A DNA stretch of 64,000 nucleotides from positions 100,270,855-100,334,854 of the forward strand of contig CM051458.1 of NCBI GenBank assembly GCA_028274465.1. Direction: 5' to 3'. A program made the position numbers and the translations under genes. Below the pieces are notes generated by a model. That model saw only the letters and a program-made list of their open reading frames with translations. It searched no databases and was not told the origin of the DNA. The DNA comes from Plantago ovata (lineage: Eukaryota > Streptophyta > Magnoliopsida > Lamiales > Plantaginaceae). Shown one piece after another: positions 1 through 12,824 of this stretch; position 1 is the first letter of the stretch, and every line of letters starts with the position of its first letter.

Positions 1-602
1 ACCTGGGAAATATGCATTTACACCAATAAATGTATAACATTTTTTGGACTTGGTGAATTGGCTTTTTTTTTCTTTTTTCATTTTTCGATTTTTTGGACTT
101 GGTGAAGTGGCTTTTTTTTCCTTTTTTCATTTTTCGTTTTTTTTCACTTGTGTTTTGAGTAATTTCAAGATACATTCACCAAAAAAAGTATCATCGGCTC
201 TCTTCCCGTTCTTTTCATTTGAAAAACAATTCAGTTCGCATTAGTTCAATTATATTCGGACGAAGATAACAAAACCTTAGTGACAAACTTTACTGGCTAA
301 CTAGGCAACTAGCAGTTGGTAATCATAGACTAGTAGATTGATGAGATAGTATATTTAGCGCCGAAATTACAGATATATTTTCAAGTTGTTATTGTTCTAC
401 AGTGGAATTAATTAGGACTGTAAATCACATGGTAGACAGGGAATAATGAATCAGTACCTTGAAGTTAAGAGTGGCACACTGTATAGTCCAACTGTGATAC
501 TATTCATCCTCTTCTTGGTCATTTTAAATCCTCCATGACAAACACGAAGACTCATCACAAAAGAAACCTGCTGCAAAAATTAATGCAATCGTTCGTTCAT
601 CT
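1..602. other. AT-rich 5' flank with a short tandem duplication
   Basis: No gene seen. Bases 42-140 hold two copies, 49 bp apart, of a T-rich unit that contains TTTTGGACTTGGTGAA followed by a poly-T/poly-C run. The rest is ordinary AT-rich sequence that probably includes the promoter and 5' UTR of the kinase-regulator gene starting at 603. Confidence 0.5.
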
Positions 603-1286
603 ATGATCTCAACCTCGGAATCAGAAGACGATCATGATGATTACATTGTCATGGAAATTCAACACGATTCCCCGTTGGAACCCATCGAGGAATTCGAGTT
701 CCCACGCTTCTCAAGTTCCTTCGATGAAGAAGAAGAAGATCACCGAGCAAGAACGTCTCCAGCAGATGAGCTCTTCTACATGGGGAACCTACTCCCTCTC
801 AACCTTACGCCTCGTATAGAAATGGTCCAGAAGATCTTTGAACAGAATCTCAACACCAAAATAAATCAGCAATTAGAAGGGTTCTTAAAGTCGGAAAACA
901 CTATGTTCGACTCATCATGCAAAGTCTCTCCTTCCGAATGCTGCCAAGTTAGCAGGGAGCTGAACAAGCAAGAGTGTTTCCTGGAATGCTCGAATTCGTT
1001 GATCAAAGAGAAAAAATCTTGGACCAAGAAGGTTATGAAATGGGCTAAGACTACGACGTTGGGTGAGATTAGGCAGAAGAAAGTGATCACAGGATCTAGC
1101 CGGTTTATGCATAGGTGGTCTTTTTCATTTAGGATGGAATCCAAGACTAATTGTCATCTGCAGGTTGTTAAGAGAAGCTTATCATCAGAGTCTGAGAATC
1201 CTATTCAGCCAGCCATAGCTCATTGTAAGAGGTCTCTTAAGCACTTGATTTTGGTCAACAACAAAGATTACAGCTTATGGATTTGA
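603..1286 (+). CDS. probable membrane-associated kinase regulator (MAKR/BKI1-like)
   Basis: Intronless frame of 227 codons. The N-terminus is very acidic (residues 4-16, then a Glu run near 43-46). At about residues 52-75 lies the block PADELFYMGNLLPLNL followed by TPRIEMVQKI, which matches the conserved 'SPADELFYKGKLLPLHLPPR' core I remember for plant MAKR proteins, relatives of BKI1. Members of that family sit on the plasma membrane through basic patches and inhibit or modulate receptor-like kinases in brassinosteroid and CLE signalling. The middle and C-terminal parts are Lys/Arg/Ser rich (KKSWTKKVMKWAK, KRSLSSES), consistent with a phosphorylatable membrane hook. The ATG at 603 is the first in frame. 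Family assignment comes from one core motif only, so the exact MAKR number is not given. A damaged paralogue cannot be excluded but the frame is fully open. Confidence 0.7.
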   Translation: MISTSESEDDHDDYIVMEIQHDSPLEPIEEFEFPRFSSSFDEEEEDHRARTSPADELFYMGNLLPLNLTPRIEMVQKIFEQNLNTKINQQLEGFLKSENTMFDSSCKVSPSECCQVSRELNKQECFLECSNSLIKEKKSWTKKVMKWAKTTTLGEIRQKKVITGSSRFMHRWSFSFRMESKTNCHLQVVKRSLSSESENPIQPAIAHCKRSLKHLILVNNKDYSLWI

Positions 1287-1980
1287 AAAGTGTTTGTAAT
1301 TGTAATTTGTATCCGCAAAGATTTCATGCTTTTTTTTCACTTCGAAATTGTACATTAAATTTAAAACACTATGCATTACAAACAATACAATATATAGTGA
1401 AACCCAAGATAAACAAACATAGTATTAATAACCAATAATCATCAAAGTTGTTCCTAACGAATGACAACGAAATTAATTAAACTAACCTAGATAAACTTTA
1501 ATAATAAGCTAACTAGCTAACAGACTGAAAATAAAACAAAATAAGCCCAAAATGCAGCAACCGGTTGATCATCTTTGTACGGTTTTACTCGAATGCTTAA
1601 GACCAAGAGTAGTATCAAAGTCACTTTCACCGTCTTTCCCGCAACTTTCACTGCTTGCAGATTAGTCCACAAGATAAGAAGTTGTTCAATCACACCCCAA
1701 AGCCTCCAAAACTTGTTTAACATAAACTAGGGATGTTTTTTCAAATGTTTGAAAGCAAGGGGCAGAAATCGAATTGCCGGAAGATATTTGTATTGGATGA
1801 CAAACATCTGTCAGTTTGTTATGACTTGAGTGATTGAGTGTACTCTACTCGAGTCAAAAATACTGACCGAGTGACAATAGCAAGAAATATTGCTCACACT
1901 AATATTGCCGATCGCTGTCTATTTCCGTTATCCATTTCACTCTCTCCTACTCGGTTCAATTCATCATTTGCTCACCAAAA
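1287..1980. other. intergenic spacer
   Basis: Holds the presumed 3' UTR of the kinase-regulator gene and the promoter/5' UTR of the hexosaminidase gene. A 68-codon minus-strand frame at 1517-1723 has no recognisable motif and is treated as chance. Nothing else seen. Confidence 0.5.
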
Positions 1981-4900
1981 ATGGGATCACCAAACCCTAG
2001 CACCTACAGTCTTTTACTCACTCTGCTATTCCTTTCGCCGTTGCTGGTTTCCAGTTCACGACACCTCAAGTCAAAACGTCACCGTATCAGCAGCAGCAGC
2101 AGCTTCGACGAGTCCCTCACCTATATTTGGCCGTTGCCGAGCAACTACACTTCCGGCAATCAAACTCTCACAGTTGACCCTAATCTCTCGCTCGTCGCCA
2201 GCGGTAATGGTGGCAAATCATCTATTGTTTCTCAAGCTTTTGAGAGGTTCAAGTCGATCACCTTCAAACACTTTAGCTCGAAGGTGCAGGCTAATGGAAT
2301 TGAGTATGATGTTTCGAAGATTAATATTGTCGTACACTCTGATGATGAGGAGGTACTTTACTAGTCTAATATTTGCTGAATTGATCTACTAGTTTTTAAT
2401 GTTGTTTTCAACTTTTCGGTTATATGATGTTTTTGCTTCTTTGTGGTGGTTGTTGTAGCTTAAGCTTGGAGTTGATGAGAGCTACTCGTTGATTGTGACG
2501 GGGAGCAAGGATGAGCTTTCTGTTGTTGGAGGGATCACAATTGAGGTGCGCGTGATCTCGAGACTGTAAATTGGTTTTACTATATTTTGTAGTTGTCCTG
2601 CTTTTCTGACATTACTTGCTAGTGCTAGCACTGAACTTGGTAGTGAGTAATGACTAATGAAGTGGTTGATTAGTTGAGACTTGACATAGTTAGTAGATTG
2701 TTGAGCGAGTTATATTTAATGCAGAATTTCAGACTGAAGTTGCTGTTCCACATTTGCAATTGTTGTAAAGTTATGAAACAAATCAAACGGTAGAGCTAGA
2801 ATAATGAGATTGACATTAAAGCTAAGGATAGTCTTACCCCTTCTATCACTCGGTGTTAATAAAAAACTTGGTGAATGTATCGAATTTTTTTCATTCTAAT
2901 ACTCAGATAAGTGCTTCTTTTACCAGATGAGATTAGGTCATGTTGCTAAGGCTGTTTGCTTTCTCAAATATTCATTTTTAGGACTTGAATATATGAGTAA
3001 TTTTATGCGATGAGCAAAATTTTGAATGCTGTTCATTATTACAAGGTGAGAACTATATGTTCTATCGCTCAGTGAAAAATTATTCTGAAATTTGGTTACT
3101 CAACTTGGTTAAACGATTAACTTTGACTCGAAAGTTAACTTCCTAAAAGCAATCACTATGACAGTAGTTCTAATACCAAACAGAAATATAAACATTGTAT
3201 GAAGTCTGATAACTTGCTTTTTCCCGTGTATTATTCCAATAATTGTCCAACTATGTCCAATGATGTCATTTATCATTAAACCCTCTTAAGACAAATAGTT
3301 TATACAGTTCATAGTCTTCCATTCCATAATCGTACATTATCTGCTTAATATTACCTATATGGTTGCTCTCCCTTGCTCCATGGCTAAGCAGTTCTGTAAC
3401 TTCTGTGATTTTCAACATTTGCTGCCTTTGCTTCTTTTGTTTTTTTTTTCCACTTGATGGTACTTCTGGAAACTTCTCTTCATGCTTGATTCTTGTCCTC
3501 TACAGCAGTTCGTAGAGGACAGTAAACAGTTTCCTTTCTTTGGTTCAAGTTTCTTATTGGCTTAATGCTGATATAAATATGTTACTCAACTTGTGGCTGA
3601 AGTGTTAAATATCTTGTATTTTGCAGTCAAATTCCATCTATGGTGCTTTGCATGGTCTTGAGGTAAGCTGCTCGATATACTATATTATTTGTGTAGTGAT
3701 TGAGAACTGTTTAGTTTGAGATTCCCCAGTAACAGTGATAATTGGCAATAAGCTTGGCTCTGTGTTTTTGTGTAATGCATGTTGTTTGATATGAGGGAAT
3801 GATGGAGAGGGGGGGGGGTGGAGGGAAGATAATTTTGCACCTCTATATGACTCCGATAACAAAATTTGAATATTAACAAAAGGATAATCCAACTTACTGC
3901 CACTCAGCATTTTGCATACTGGTGCACTCAATTCTTAAATTAATCTTGATCACACCTATTCTGCAGACTTTAAGCCAGCTTTGTTCTTTCGACTATGTAA
4001 CTAAAAGTGTGAAACTACCTAAAGCGCCATGGTACATCCAGGATAAGCCAAGATTCACATATCGTGGGCTTATGCTTGGTAAGATACAGTTTTTTGTTAA
4101 CTGGTGAATTGTCATTTCACTTTGTATCCCTTTTTGGTTGTTCAGGAGTTCTTCTCTTTTCTATATTTTGCAGATACATCAAGACATTATTTGCCGATTG
4201 AAATGATCAAGCAAGTCATAGAATCTATGTCGTATGCTAAACTTGTAAGATGTGGTGAAAACTTCTGTACGTCACTAATTTTCAATATAATTTGTTAATG
4301 AACTCTTTGATGATTCCATTCAGTAGAACGTTCTCCATTGGCACATCATAGACGAAGAATCATTTCCACTTGAAGTTCCATCATATCCAAACTTGTGGAA
4401 AGGCTCATACACAAAGTGGGAACGGTACACCACGGATGATGCTCATGAAATTGTCAAGTGAGTATCTGATGTCTTTTTATTACTTTTCCTTTTAATGTAG
4501 GACTGTTAAATATTTCTGAAGTGAGTAAAGCCTTCAAGAAACAAGCATTATTTAATTTTATGAGCTTGTATTTTTCCCAACTTCTAGGATCCGATATCTT
4601 GTTTTGATACTATAATTGATATTAAACGGTTACGAATTTAGGATTTGATGTTTGAAATTAAGAGGCATACTTTTTACCACTCCTGGATTTAGTTGTTCTA
4701 AATGATACCTTTTCCGGCTAGAATTGTAAATGATAATACTTTTTTCTTTTTTCTTTTTTAGAGTTAAATGATACTAAATGAAAGTAATTAATTTTTAAAT
4801 GTGTTTTTATCATCTTCGTTTGACCCACTAAAGGGTATTATATAATCTTTCAGATTGCACACCAATCAAACCCATGCATTAAAATTAATCACTTTCTTAA

Positions 4901-7900
4901 GTTTTATTAGACGATTTTAAGTTTCTTTTGCACTGTGCTTAACTTGTCTTTAATTTTTGTTTATTTTTCATGTGTATTATTACTAATGATGAATTTCCTT
5001 GTGTTTCATGTCCCTTCAACATGGATAACTTAAAAGTTTCGCGAAAATGAGAGGTATGTAAATCAAATAATTTTAGCACCAAAATTTCTTAAATCCTCCA
5101 TTTTTGATAATTGAACTAGGGTCTTCTATGTTTCTAATGTCCTCCAACATTTGGGTCATTGAATTTCTGAAGAGTAAATAACTTTTATATTCTGTGATTG
5201 CCAATCATAGTAGTTAAATGAAAACAAATCGTCCACGATCAACTCATCAAAGTACCCTTAAATACAACCTTCTATCACATTAAGTTGATTCTATCTTTTC
5301 CCCTTCAGGTATAAATGTCATGGCAGAAGTTGATGTTCCTGGGCATGCAGAATCATGGTAATCCTTGAAGAGTTTAAAATACAAAAAATCGTGCATTCTA
5401 GGTTTTGAACGTATCTGTAATAAATATTATTTTCTTAATAAGAACTAAAAAGTATGGTATCATGTGCATGAAATTGCATTCTTTCTCATGGAATTGCCTT
5501 TTTTTTTCCTTTTTCCTAATGCCCTTTAGTTCTTAAGTGAGTTTCCATGATGTTGTATAGGTGGGGGGACTGAATCTTTAATGAACATATTATAACTATA
5601 TCTGGTGGCTGGCTTAGTACAGTTAGTTTACAGTGTAAACTTTCCAGAGAAAAATTTGTCTTATGTGCTCTAATGCAAGTAACTCTAATATGATTGCCTT
5701 GTAGGGACCCATTTATGAGCAATTGAGCATTGAAATGAACGTGAGGACATGCATATAATGATAAGATACTGTGCTTGTAGTAGGTATCTCCGTGGCAGAG
5801 GTTCTGTGATAAATGTTTCACACAATGACATGATTATTGAAATGAAGATGTAGTTATCAGAATTTGGCTTCTGTCTGCACCATCATTTGCATTTAGATTA
5901 TTACTGATGTTACTTTTGATATTTAAGTATCCGATCAAAGTCAAATTAACAAGGGAAGTAGACTGTAGACCCATATTATATCTTGACTTGTGCATGCGTG
6001 CATTCGAAATTTGACCTAGTTTTAATGACAGATAATTGGAGAACTTGAATTCTTGGACATAGATATTGTAAAATGACTCAACTTACAGGCACCATCTTAT
6101 ATTTGTCCTTGGAAATTGTTATGATGTTATTCGGGTGTATTTCTTCAATTCTTCTCTAGTTTATTAAACCACATTTTACGCGCTAAGCCGCTAATATGTG
6201 TCATAATTGTTCATGCTCGTGCTGTTTTGAAATAAACTTGTGTTATCTGCTCAATGTATGAATGCCTTCAAAGCATTTGGTTGTAAACAAGGTTTTTGCA
6301 TGCAGGGGAGCAGGATACCCTGATCTTTGGCCTTCCACAAACTGCAGAGAGCCTCTAGATGTCTCCAAAAACTACACTTTTGATTTGATATCTGGCATTC
6401 TGGCAGGTCAAGACATGTTCCCTTTAATGATCTTTAATCTTAATTTGATAACTTACTTTATCAATCTGTTGCCCTCACCTCTTTCCTGATTAAATATTTC
6501 CTTGAATTGCTGATCTTGGATACATGTTGACAGAAATCTATAAGAAATACAAGTTGATTCTCTCCTCGCTCATCAACTTATATCTTTTTCATACATAGTT
6601 CTCTTTATTGATCTTTGTTCCGATTCTCCTTGTCTTATCCCCACTCATTATCAGACATTCAGACTTCCCCTGAAACAGTTCAAGGGTGCGAAGAGCAATA
6701 ATCCATTCGCTTCCAATATAGCCACCAATGCTAGTTTGACTTGGTCCGGATCTGTTTTCCTCACTAATACATATTCATTTCTAGACTTTTTAATAACACA
6801 TTATTTTGAAACACAAAAAATACATCTGAATGTCCTTGTGACTAGTGCAGCTATTTTATCGGCCCACTATTTTACTTGAGATTTTGGGCCTCTACCTGCG
6901 TAAATTATTTAGTATCTACAATCCCATTATGTTATCTACGGCAATAAAATTAAGCTTCCACTGTGCTCAGACTATGCATACTGTTTTGCTGCTTAGTCTC
7001 AGTGATTCTAGCATCAATGTTCTCTTTGCAGACTTGAGGAAGATCTTCCCATTCGAACTATTTCATTTAGGTGGTGATGAGGTCCATACAGGTACAGCTT
7101 AATCCCCTTTTTTAGTGCCTTCTTCTTATCTTTGCTATGATAGAAGCTTTAAACTGTTCCATCTGGACTGACTATGATAATGCTTGTTTAGAGTTAACTG
7201 CCTAGTTTAAAATATATGAGGGAGAATTAATATACTCCCTCCGACCCATTGAAATTTTTAAGTTTTCTTTTGGTACTTTGTTTTGGGATATAGGGTTTAT
7301 TTATATATATGCTCACGGATTATGCCAACTAATTCACAAATTTCGAAAAGCTTTTACCTTCTCGCATACACCACGGTCATCTTCGTATTTTAAATATTGC
7401 TGCAAGTGGATCAAATGCTTCAGTATGGCAACAAATCTAGACATTAGAAAGTTTGACATTACCACGTCTCTTGTTTCATAGAAATGCATAAATACATTAT
7501 TTTGATGATGTTATTCAAACTTCACTCACTATGCCTACTTAACTTATATGCAGATTGTTGGACCTCAACTCCACACATAAAGCAATGGTAAACCCCTTTC
7601 CTCTTGGTTTGTAACCTGTACCTGTCATGTTACATGTGTTGTAAGTACAATTTGAGTAAAATTTTGGTATCTGAATCAGTAATCAAATTCAAGTATGCTT
7701 AAATTCATTTTTAATTATGCCCTTACGATATGTCAATGTTATCGCTTATCATCATATGTAGTTAAGAGTCACAAGACATGCAATGGCCGGTTAAAGCTAT
7801 CTCATCCTCTTTCTCCCTTTCTCCCTATCTGTTTCATTCACACACTTGAACCTGAGGAACTGGTTCTTGTTTGCATGAAATGAAATATGCAATCAGTAAA

Positions 7901-9775
7901 TACATTAATTAATAAAAACTTGATTTTCTTGTATTAATCTTGTTTATCGGTTCATCAGGAATCGTTTATCTGTCCCTTGAGTAATGATTGGCTAATCAAT
8001 ATTTTCTGTGAAATGGTGACTCCTTCCTTGATAGTAAATCCAAGCTCCAGTTTTTCTCGGGACTTGGTGACATTCAAGGTTTTGGTTGTGGTATATGTAG
8101 TGAGCTGGTTAATTATATCACCTATCTGTAGAGCCATTATAGCTGTCTATCGAATTTCGCTTGCTTTTGATGTTCTGTTGGATGTATGTATGCTCTCTAC
8201 TTAAATTCCCTCTGAAGCAGGACTTCATATAAATTGATTTACCACCATAATGTGTTGGTTACAATCTGTAGGCTTGAAGATCACAATATGACTGGAAAAG
8301 GTGCATACCAATATTTTGTACTCAGAGCTCAGGAAATAGCAATATCACTAAATTGGACGCCTGTTAACTGGTGAGTGCTTGTAAATTTGCAGTATGTAAA
8401 CCTAAAGTTGGGATTGATCTTTTATTGGAAATTAGGATCGGGGATTTGGGGTAAAGTTTTTTACTGGAAATTAGGATTTAGGATAACATGTTTCACTGGC
8501 TCATGCTTCTAGTGCTTTTTCTTTATTTTTTATTTATTTCGGAGCTGAAGGTAATGTCTTTGCATGTTAGATTGGAAAGAAGAAAGGAGCTAGTTATTGA
8601 CCTCTAATTACTTGTTAGTAACAATCTCTAGTTGCAATATTTGATACCTAACGTCTTTGTTTCAGGGAAGAAACTTTCAACACGTTTGCTTCAAGACTCA
8701 ATCCCAACACAGTGGTACATAACTGGTAAGTATATGGTCGAATTTGCAATGTTTCTCTGTCTATGTTAGGTAATACCATCATAAATACATAAATATTGGT
8801 AATTTTACCAGTATGTTTTCCAAAACACTGACGCAGACAATTTTTTAACATGCATACAACTTATTATGAAAAGTATATCCTTATTAAAAGTCCAAACCTG
8901 GAAAATTACAACTTAATACGAAAGTGCAACCCAAGGCATAAAAACCTGTCACCTAATGGATTAAGAATTGGACCATGGGCTAAAACAAAAGCTCTAGTTA
9001 GTGCAACTCAGTACATAAATGTCACCTAATGGGTTGAAAATTGGGTCAATGGACTAAGTGGAAAGAGCTATATTTCAAACTTCTCCCCAGCCAAATGAAC
9101 TAAGGATTGGGCCTCAAACATTATAGGGCATGTGGAGATGACTGCCCGCTCTTGCCCATAGCTGGCGTTGCAATCAAATTTCTGAGGCATTTTTTTTTTA
9201 TTTTTAATCTACTCGTTTAGGTTGGGTTCTGGTGTTTGTCCAAAGGCTGTCGCAAAAGGTTTTAGATGCATTTTCAGCAACCAAGGTGTCTGGTATCTAG
9301 ACCATTTAGATGTCCCCTGGGATGAAGTCTATTATGCCGATCCATTGGAAGACATAACTGATGCTTCACAGCAGAAACTTGTACTTGGGGGTGAAGTTTG
9401 CATGTGGGGTGAAACTGCTGATGCTTCAGATGTTCTACAAACAATATGGCCTCGAGCTGCTGCTGCAGCAGGTATTTGTCGAAATCATAGTTGACCCTCA
9501 GGCCCCAGATGCCTTTACTTTTTTGTTCTATTTCATTCAGTTACTTAAAATTCAATACCTTCTTTCTTCTTGAGGACATCCTCTGATCATTGCTTGTTTC
9601 TTCAGAGCGCTTGTGGAGCAATGAGGATTCTGCATTACCAGGAAATACCACTGTGTTACCTAGATTGGAGTATTTCCGATGTCTCTTGACAAGGCGAGGA
9701 GTTCCAGCAGCACCAGTAACTAACTTTTATGCCCGAAGGGCACCAACTGGTCCAGGTTCTTGCTACCTCCAATAA
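1981..9775 (+). CDS. HEXO1: beta-hexosaminidase (GH20), HEXO1-type
   Basis: Fifteen exons: 1981-2352, 2459-2545, 3627-3662, 3967-4078, 4174-4244, 4327-4457, 5037-5053, 5309-5357, 6306-6406, 7032-7091, 7554-7587, 8272-8370, 8666-8725, 9221-9471, 9606-9775. All junctions are GT/AG and the exons sum to 1,650 nt (549 residues), close to the roughly 540 of Arabidopsis HEXO1. GH20 enzymes cleave terminal GlcNAc/GalNAc from N-glycans; in Arabidopsis HEXO1 works in the vacuole making paucimannosidic glycans. Residues 1-26 look like a signal peptide (LLLTLLFLSPLLVSSS). The GH20 N-terminal domain precedes the barrel. Barrel motifs are NVLHWHIIDEESFP, NVMAEVDVPGHAESW and the catalytic HLGGDEV with Asp341-Glu342, in exon 10. 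VCMWGE and ERLWSNE follow near the C-terminus. Exon 7 is a 17-nt micro-exon encoding FAKMR. No broken residue or frame. Confidence 0.92.
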
Positions 9776-11520
9776 ACTGAGTCTTTGTTCTGTCAAGCCA
9801 CTGCCCATGGTTGACACGCTCTGTTCTGTGCATAATCTGCTTCATTTCCACAGATGTATATTATGTTGTTGTATGTGCCACTTGAATATGCTATGGCATT
9901 TGGATAGTATTATGTCTGGACTCTGGTGGTCCAGTTTCAGGAGTCTTATTGTACTTATTCCCATCCAATGTAAAGGGGCAAAACTCAATGTTTCTACCCG
10001 AAAGTATTGGAACTTCGAAACTGCATCTACCTTACCCTACCACTCCTGTTCACTTATATCTCTGATGGAGAAAGCTTTGATTGAAGACAATGGCTTGAGG
10101 CCCTCAGCAAATATAAATGGATACAAACACCCTTCTATACACATCCGGGGAATAATCAAGATGCACAGAGGAAAGGACGAATACCACAGGCACTGTTGTG
10201 TTCATCACCTGAGCACAATACAAACTTAAAATTGTCGCCTCAGGGGAAAATAATCTGATTGTTTGACCCACATGCGATATAACCAAGTGCACAAGGGTAG
10301 CGGGTTTCTTCGAACATGGACATCCCTCTAGTGAGATCCCTTCTCACTATTCACTTCACTGTGGTTCTCACAAGCATAGTACCCCTCACTAGAGGCTCCC
10401 TAGGATCGAATTTCCGGAGTAGCGTAGCATCTCTTAATATCTTACAATTGGAAATTATTTGTCCTTCCGCCTCAGTCGCTACATGTAGCTTATGGGAACC
10501 AAAAAGTTCATCTTTCCTGTGTGTAAGTATTAAGGGATTTTTTTTTTTCCTTCACCCGTCTCATTTTGAAATAAATAAGATGCCCATGTTGACATGTAAC
10601 GCACTGCCATAGAAAATACACACCTTTCATGTGTTTAGACTCCTTGTCACGTATGAACATAATTTTCGACCTTATGAGACCTTGAAATTAACTATCAAGG
10701 GCTCGCATGACTATGGAAGTGTGCTCGAAGGAATAGTAGTGTCCTTCGCGTATGGTTGGGATGAAACATTCAATTTTTCTTGCACATCATCCCGGACACA
10801 AAAAATAAGTTTTCCGGGGACTATACAGCACATTCTCAAAAGTGATTTTTTAATATATATATTTTTTTTTTTTTACCGTCTCTTTTTTCAAAACATGTTG
10901 GACGCCCATGTTAATAAATATTATGCACAACAGGAAAATTCTACATTTCTTGAGTGAGGAAAAAGTCTCTCATGAAGTCCATTCGTCGATAAGATATTAC
11001 AGTATGCAATTTCTTAAAATACACTTGTAAAAGGTCACCAAGCCCAAAAAATGAAAATGTGGAGTTTCGATGGATACTACAAAGTATTGAATCCCAAGGG
11101 TCAACCAAAACGTGTCAAAATAAACGAGTTTAGTCAATGTATTTTATGGGGGTAATAGTGAAGATAGAGTACAAGACTACAAGGGATGCAATTGGGTCCA
11201 CACATGTCGTCCACTAGTGCGCCAAATTGGACGAGACATTGCCCAAAAAATTAGCAAAATCAAAAGGAGGTTCAAGCAAAGTGCCAACTACGAGAGAAAT
11301 GGCATTGGAGAAACAAAATCGACCACAAAACACTTAGACTTAAGTTCAAGTATGAGGAAAATATTAGGGATGGTAGACATCTTGCTATGACTTTCACAGG
11401 GGTACGGGAAGATAAAGACTTGAATTAGTATTATTAATATGTGGTTTAAATTTTTTATTTCAAATATTGTATTTTTTATTCCCGGATATTTTAATTTTTC
11501 AATTTCAAGTATTGTAACTT
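9776..11520. other. spacer downstream of HEXO1
   Basis: Begins with the HEXO1 3' region. Two related T-rich stretches occur at about 10537-10590 and 10855-10925, each a poly-T run followed by a CCGTCT..TTTT block and GCCCATGTT, suggesting remnants of one repeat family. Several open frames of 80-170 codons exist but none shows a domain, codon bias or splice logic I trust. Confidence 0.4.
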
Positions 11521-11632
11521 TCTTTTTTTTTTTTCCGGCGGCTCTCCCACCTGTATTTTTTACATCCACAAGACTCGAACCGAAACTTTGTTTAATTGAA
11601 CTCATATCCCTTACCACTTGAGCCACAAAACC
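11521..11632 (-). mobile_element. tRNA-derived SINE-like element
   Basis: On the minus strand, reading down from 11632, a box-A-like sequence TGGCTCAAGTGGTAAGG is followed about 32 nt later by a box-B-like GGTTCGAGTC, then a CTTGTGG stretch and finally a run of twelve A's preceded by GCCGCCGG. An internal pol III promoter with a homopolymer 3' end is the hallmark of plant SINEs. It does not fold as a full tRNA. The exact ends and target-site duplication are uncertain, so the limits are approximate. Confidence 0.55.
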
Positions 11633-12824
11633 GTCTTGTATTTTTCGTAAATTTTATCTCCCCGAATCGAGGACGCACAATTTGCGCATATCATGACGAA
11701 TTACTAATCGACAAGTTGATGCCAATATCCCCACAAGAAATACAAAAAAATATGGGAAAAGAAAATGTATATCTGGGTTTGAAAAGTTTTATTGTTGGAG
11801 GTAAAGAATCTGACAACAGGGGTTTGAATTAATGTAATGCAGTCCTAGCGGGGTTTATGAGTTTGAGAGGGTTTTTAATTAATGTAGATAGTCTAAATTA
11901 TGAAGTGCTTGAATATTACATTGTTCATATCTCCAACTAGTATATCAATCACTATAACCTAATAAGAATTACAAAGCTACAATACACATGAAACATTCAC
12001 ACTCGACGGCAAATTGACAATCAAACTTATGATTTTTAAAGTTATGACATCTCAACGTAACTAATTGAATTAGTACTCTGTATTCATTGGTCCAAACACT
12101 ATTCTCACTAATTTCTCCAAGAATGGAAATGCTGTTAAATGAAATTTGATTAAAACTTATCTCTTTGTGATATAAATTATTAAATTAATGACATTTCCCA
12201 AAATATACAACCCATTATTGTTATTAATTAAATTGACACGGGCCTAAAATCATCATCATTATTTGTAATGTGGAATTAATTACCTGACAAAAATGGGCAC
12301 CAAGGAAATTTTGAGCGTAGTTGGACTGTTGGAGAATGGGATATCCTATTTTTTACAGGCTTGCATAGCGTTAGCTGTGCCTCGTTGGCTTTTTGCACTT
12401 TTTGTCCCAACTTTTTCATTTAATTCATTAACAACACCTCCTTCTCCTCCTCCTTCACTTCCGATTTTCCGACGGCAACACCAACGTCGCCATTCTTCTC
12501 CGCCACCTGTCTTCTTCTTCTTCTTCTATTCTGCTCCACCACCATATAGATAACAACAGCCACAAAAGCAGTCAACACGCTGTCGTTTTGTGGCCGCACG
12601 TAGTCAAACTCCCGTCCCCCATTTTTGACTCAGTCATGCTTCTTCTCCAGTACAACTAAAATTCAGCCTAGATAATCGACGACAACTCTCGGATCTCATC
12701 TGATCTACTATCAGCTTCCAATTCACGGAGATGAGTCTGTTGTTGGCTGCTTTGCTGTAGTTAGGGTTTCTGATTTTAGAGCTGAGTGTTTGATTTTTAG
12801 GTTTTTGAGAAAAACTAGGCGAAG
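11633..12824. other. spacer and promoter/5' UTR of the ABCB gene
   Basis: AT-rich to about 12290, then CT-rich (CTCCTTCTCCTCCTCC near 12437 and CTTCTTCTTCTTC near 12510), typical of a plant 5' leader. The ABC transporter ATG follows at 12825. An 86-codon open frame at 12293-12553 is low-complexity Pro/Phe/Ser and is judged non-coding. Confidence 0.4.

Noticed and set aside
7236..7260. CTCCCTCCGACCCATT in a HEXO1 intron, considered as a Stowaway MITE end
   Set aside because: No matching opposite end or TA duplication found nearby.
9729..10229. 166-codon open frame overlapping the end of HEXO1
   Set aside because: Shares only out-of-frame sequence with HEXO1; no recognisable motif; likely a chance frame in the 3' UTR.
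12293..12553. 86-codon open frame upstream of the ABC transporter
   Set aside because: Low-complexity Pro/Ser/Phe from a CT-rich leader; no domain. Probably 5' UTR.
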